Shown: piece after piece, positions 38,007 to 39,209 of the stretch
Numbering within the stretch: the first letter of the stretch is position 1
How the letters are laid out: each line of letters begins with the position of its first letter
From: a virus
Reading direction: 5' to 3' (one strand)
IMG/VR virus record: IMGVR_UViG_3300025312_000064
Location: 1 to 39,209 of that record
DNA: 39,209 bases
Program-made: the position numbers and the translations under genes
The notes under the pieces: generated by a model
What the model was told of the DNA's origin: nothing
The model's database searches: none
The model's input: the letters and a program-made list of their open reading frames with translations, nothing else

Positions 38007-39179
38007 TTAGTCGACCGTATACAAGATCGCCAAACGAGCCGCACCCGCGGTCGCGTTCGCATTCTGGCCTGTGTACTTGCAGAGCACGGTGATGTCGCTT
38101 GCACCAACATCGGCCATTGCGATAACCATGTCGGCCGCGTCACCCATACGGTTGATGCCAGCAGTGCCGCCAGCGAGATCATCCACATATTCGTCGGGGT
38201 CGCCGCTTGTCGTGCCGCAGGCGATGAGGTCAGTGCCGCTGTCATCGAATGCAGTCGATACCCAAAACGTGATGTCGACGATGTTTGCATTCGCAGGAAT
38301 GACGCAGATCGTTTTGTTGGCGGTGTCGCCAAAAGCGACCGTGTTCTCGCAGGCAAAGATCAAGCCCGAGTTAGTAGAGTTTTGGGCGATGACATCTGCA
38401 CCCGCAAGAACAGTCAGACCACCGTCTTTCACGAGCAAGCCGTCAATCGTTACACCACTCGCGGCCGTTGTCTCTGCGATCGTATTTGTCGCGATCGTTG
38501 AGCCCGAGAGAGCTGTAAGCAGGTTGGCGGTAAACGTGAAATCATCAGCGCCGCTGATCTCGACATCGATCTGATCGTCTGTTGGCGAGCTGAGCGTTGT
38601 GTCAGCATCGGCATCCAAGATCAGCCCGTCAGCTTCGCCGTTGATGTCAGCAAAGCCACCTGTGCCGAGTAACCAGCCTAAATCCTTGATCAACAGACCG
38701 TCGACAGTAACGCCGTTAGTTGCGGTCGTTTCGTTGATCGTGTTCGTTTCGATGCTTGAGCCGCTCAGCGCACGAAAGATATTCGCCACAAAGCGGAAGT
38801 CATCAGCGCCGTTGATCTCAACGTCGACCTGATCATCGGTGTCGGCAGTGAGCGACGTGTCGGCATCTGCGTCGAGCGTGAGCTCTAAGCCGTTCAAGTC
38901 GACCACGCCCGAGACAGTGATGCCTGCGGACGACGTGATCGCGCCTGTCGCGCCGTCGATGCGCGCAACCTCGGTCGTGTGATTGTCTGAGTAGACGATC
39001 ACATCAGCGCCGTTGTAGAGGTAAGCATCCTCACCAGCGTCGATGCTGATGCGCTCTCTTACCCCGCGAGCTTCGATGCCAGCGCTCGTTTCGTTGAGCA
39101 GAAAATTCACTGCAAAGATCGAGACGATCAGGCACAAGATCACGGTCGGCCAAGAAACTTTTTTCAGAAAATCTTTCAT
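38007..39179 (-). CDS. Membrane-anchored repeat protein, probable virion protein
   Basis: Directly follows the capsid gene across the window ends. Residues 9-29 form a single hydrophobic segment after a basic start (MKDFLKKVSW), like a signal anchor. Two similar units of about 75 residues follow: each has LDADADT, DDQ(V/I)DVEI.GADDF, ALSGS.I.TNTI.ETTA and GVT(V/I)DGLL(I/V)KD. The C-terminal part (about 270-390) is a beta-rich domain ending RLAILYTVD. Proteins with such DADADT repeats are frequent in environmental phages. A head decoration or fibre role is likely; the membrane anchor is odd for a virion part and could be cleaved. Confidence 0.7.
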   Translation of the reverse strand: MKDFLKKVSWPTVILCLIVSIFAVNFLLNETSAGIEARGVRERISIDAGEDAYLYNGADVIVYSDNHTTEVARIDGATGAITSSAGITVSGVVDLNGLELTLDADADTSLTADTDDQVDVEINGADDFRFVANIFRALSGSSIETNTINETTATNGVTVDGLLIKDLGWLLGTGGFADINGEADGLILDADADTTLSSPTDDQIDVEISGADDFTFTANLLTALSGSTIATNTIAETTAASGVTIDGLLVKDGGLTVLAGADVIAQNSTNSGLIFACENTVAFGDTANKTICVIPANANIVDITFWVSTAFDDSGTDLIACGTTSGDPDEYVDDLAGGTAGINRMGDAADMVIAMADVGASDITVLCKYTGQNANATAGAARLAILYTVD

Positions 39180-39197
39180 GTCTACTTTCCTTTCGAG

Positions 39198-39209
39198 AAT
39201 AGGGGCGGG
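39198..39209. other. Right half of the hairpin split by the window ends
   Basis: Exact reverse complement of bases 6-17. See the entry at 1-17. Confidence 0.7.

Noticed and set aside
38007-38356. The upstream part of the open frame that continues from the CHAT-like gene
   Set aside because: It lies antiphase over the end of the repeat protein gene and has the arginine/serine-rich composition of an out-of-frame reading.
1-39209. tRNA genes, CRISPR arrays, insertion sequences, integrase and attachment sites
   Set aside because: No cloverleaf, evenly spaced repeat array, transposase or recombinase signature was seen; the repeats present are the short elements listed.

Overview
The window reads as an essentially complete genome of a tailed, siphovirus-like double-stranded DNA phage (Caudoviricetes). 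It carries an HK97-type head module (large terminase, portal fused to a MuF domain, prohead protease, major capsid protein), a long-tail module with a frameshifted tail chaperone and a tape measure protein, and a lysis module with a GH25 lysozyme. The first and last 12 bases are perfect inverted complements. Joined end to end they form a 12-bp stem with a 5-nt loop lying between the capsid gene and the next leftward gene. This suggests a circular or circularly permuted molecule opened inside a hairpin. No integrase, CI-like repressor, DNA polymerase or tRNA was recognised, so a virulent phage that uses the host replisome is the likeliest reading. The host cannot be fixed from the sequence; GAGG-type ribosome sites and TTGAC(A/C)/TATAAT promoters indicate a bacterium.

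Layout. Two operons diverge at about 20.2-20.36 kb. The rightward one (20.36-25.0 kb) encodes a putative annealing/recombination protein, a LuxR-type HTH protein, a DUF932-like protein, a Gam-like protein and small unknowns, and ends at a bidirectional terminator near 25.05 kb. The leftward one (20.19 to 11.1 kb) encodes a lambda-O-like initiator with an iteron array inside its own gene, an AAA+ helicase loader, small zinc-binding proteins, an HNH protein, a PD-(D/E)XK-like nuclease, a methyltransferase with a broken frame and many small unknowns, and ends at a terminator near 11.08 kb. The next leftward block (11.0 to 5.2 kb) carries a ParB-like protein, a second methyltransferase, a probable small terminase and the large terminase. 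After a regulatory region at 5.2-5.33 kb come portal, protease and capsid. The block continues across the ends (39.2 to 25.1 kb) through a membrane-anchored repeat protein, a CHAT-like protease, neck proteins, tail genes, fibres and lysis genes.

Genes are packed with ATGA, TAATG or short overlaps. No stretch over 300 bases lacks a gene. The larger gaps (5196-5332, 14983-15127, 15560-15684, 20189-20362, 33941-34073) hold promoters, hairpins or repeats described below. Five very short membrane-type or acidic genes were found by reading past the usual length cutoff.

Most unusual points: (1) an 11-bp sequence, GAAAGCTGAGG, present nine times, eight of them as the ribosome site of an early gene; the ninth is inverted in the leader of the replication operon, where its transcript is the exact complement of that ribosome site and sits in the loop of a 12-bp hairpin; (2) a four-copy palindromic iteron array beside an AT-rich stretch inside the initiator gene; (3) a CHAT/caspase-like protease in the head-neck cluster; (4) a 23-residue protein ending like the SSB C-terminal tail; (5) three separate -1 frameshift situations (AAACCCT, A8, C7); and (6) two repeated intergenic elements of unknown role.
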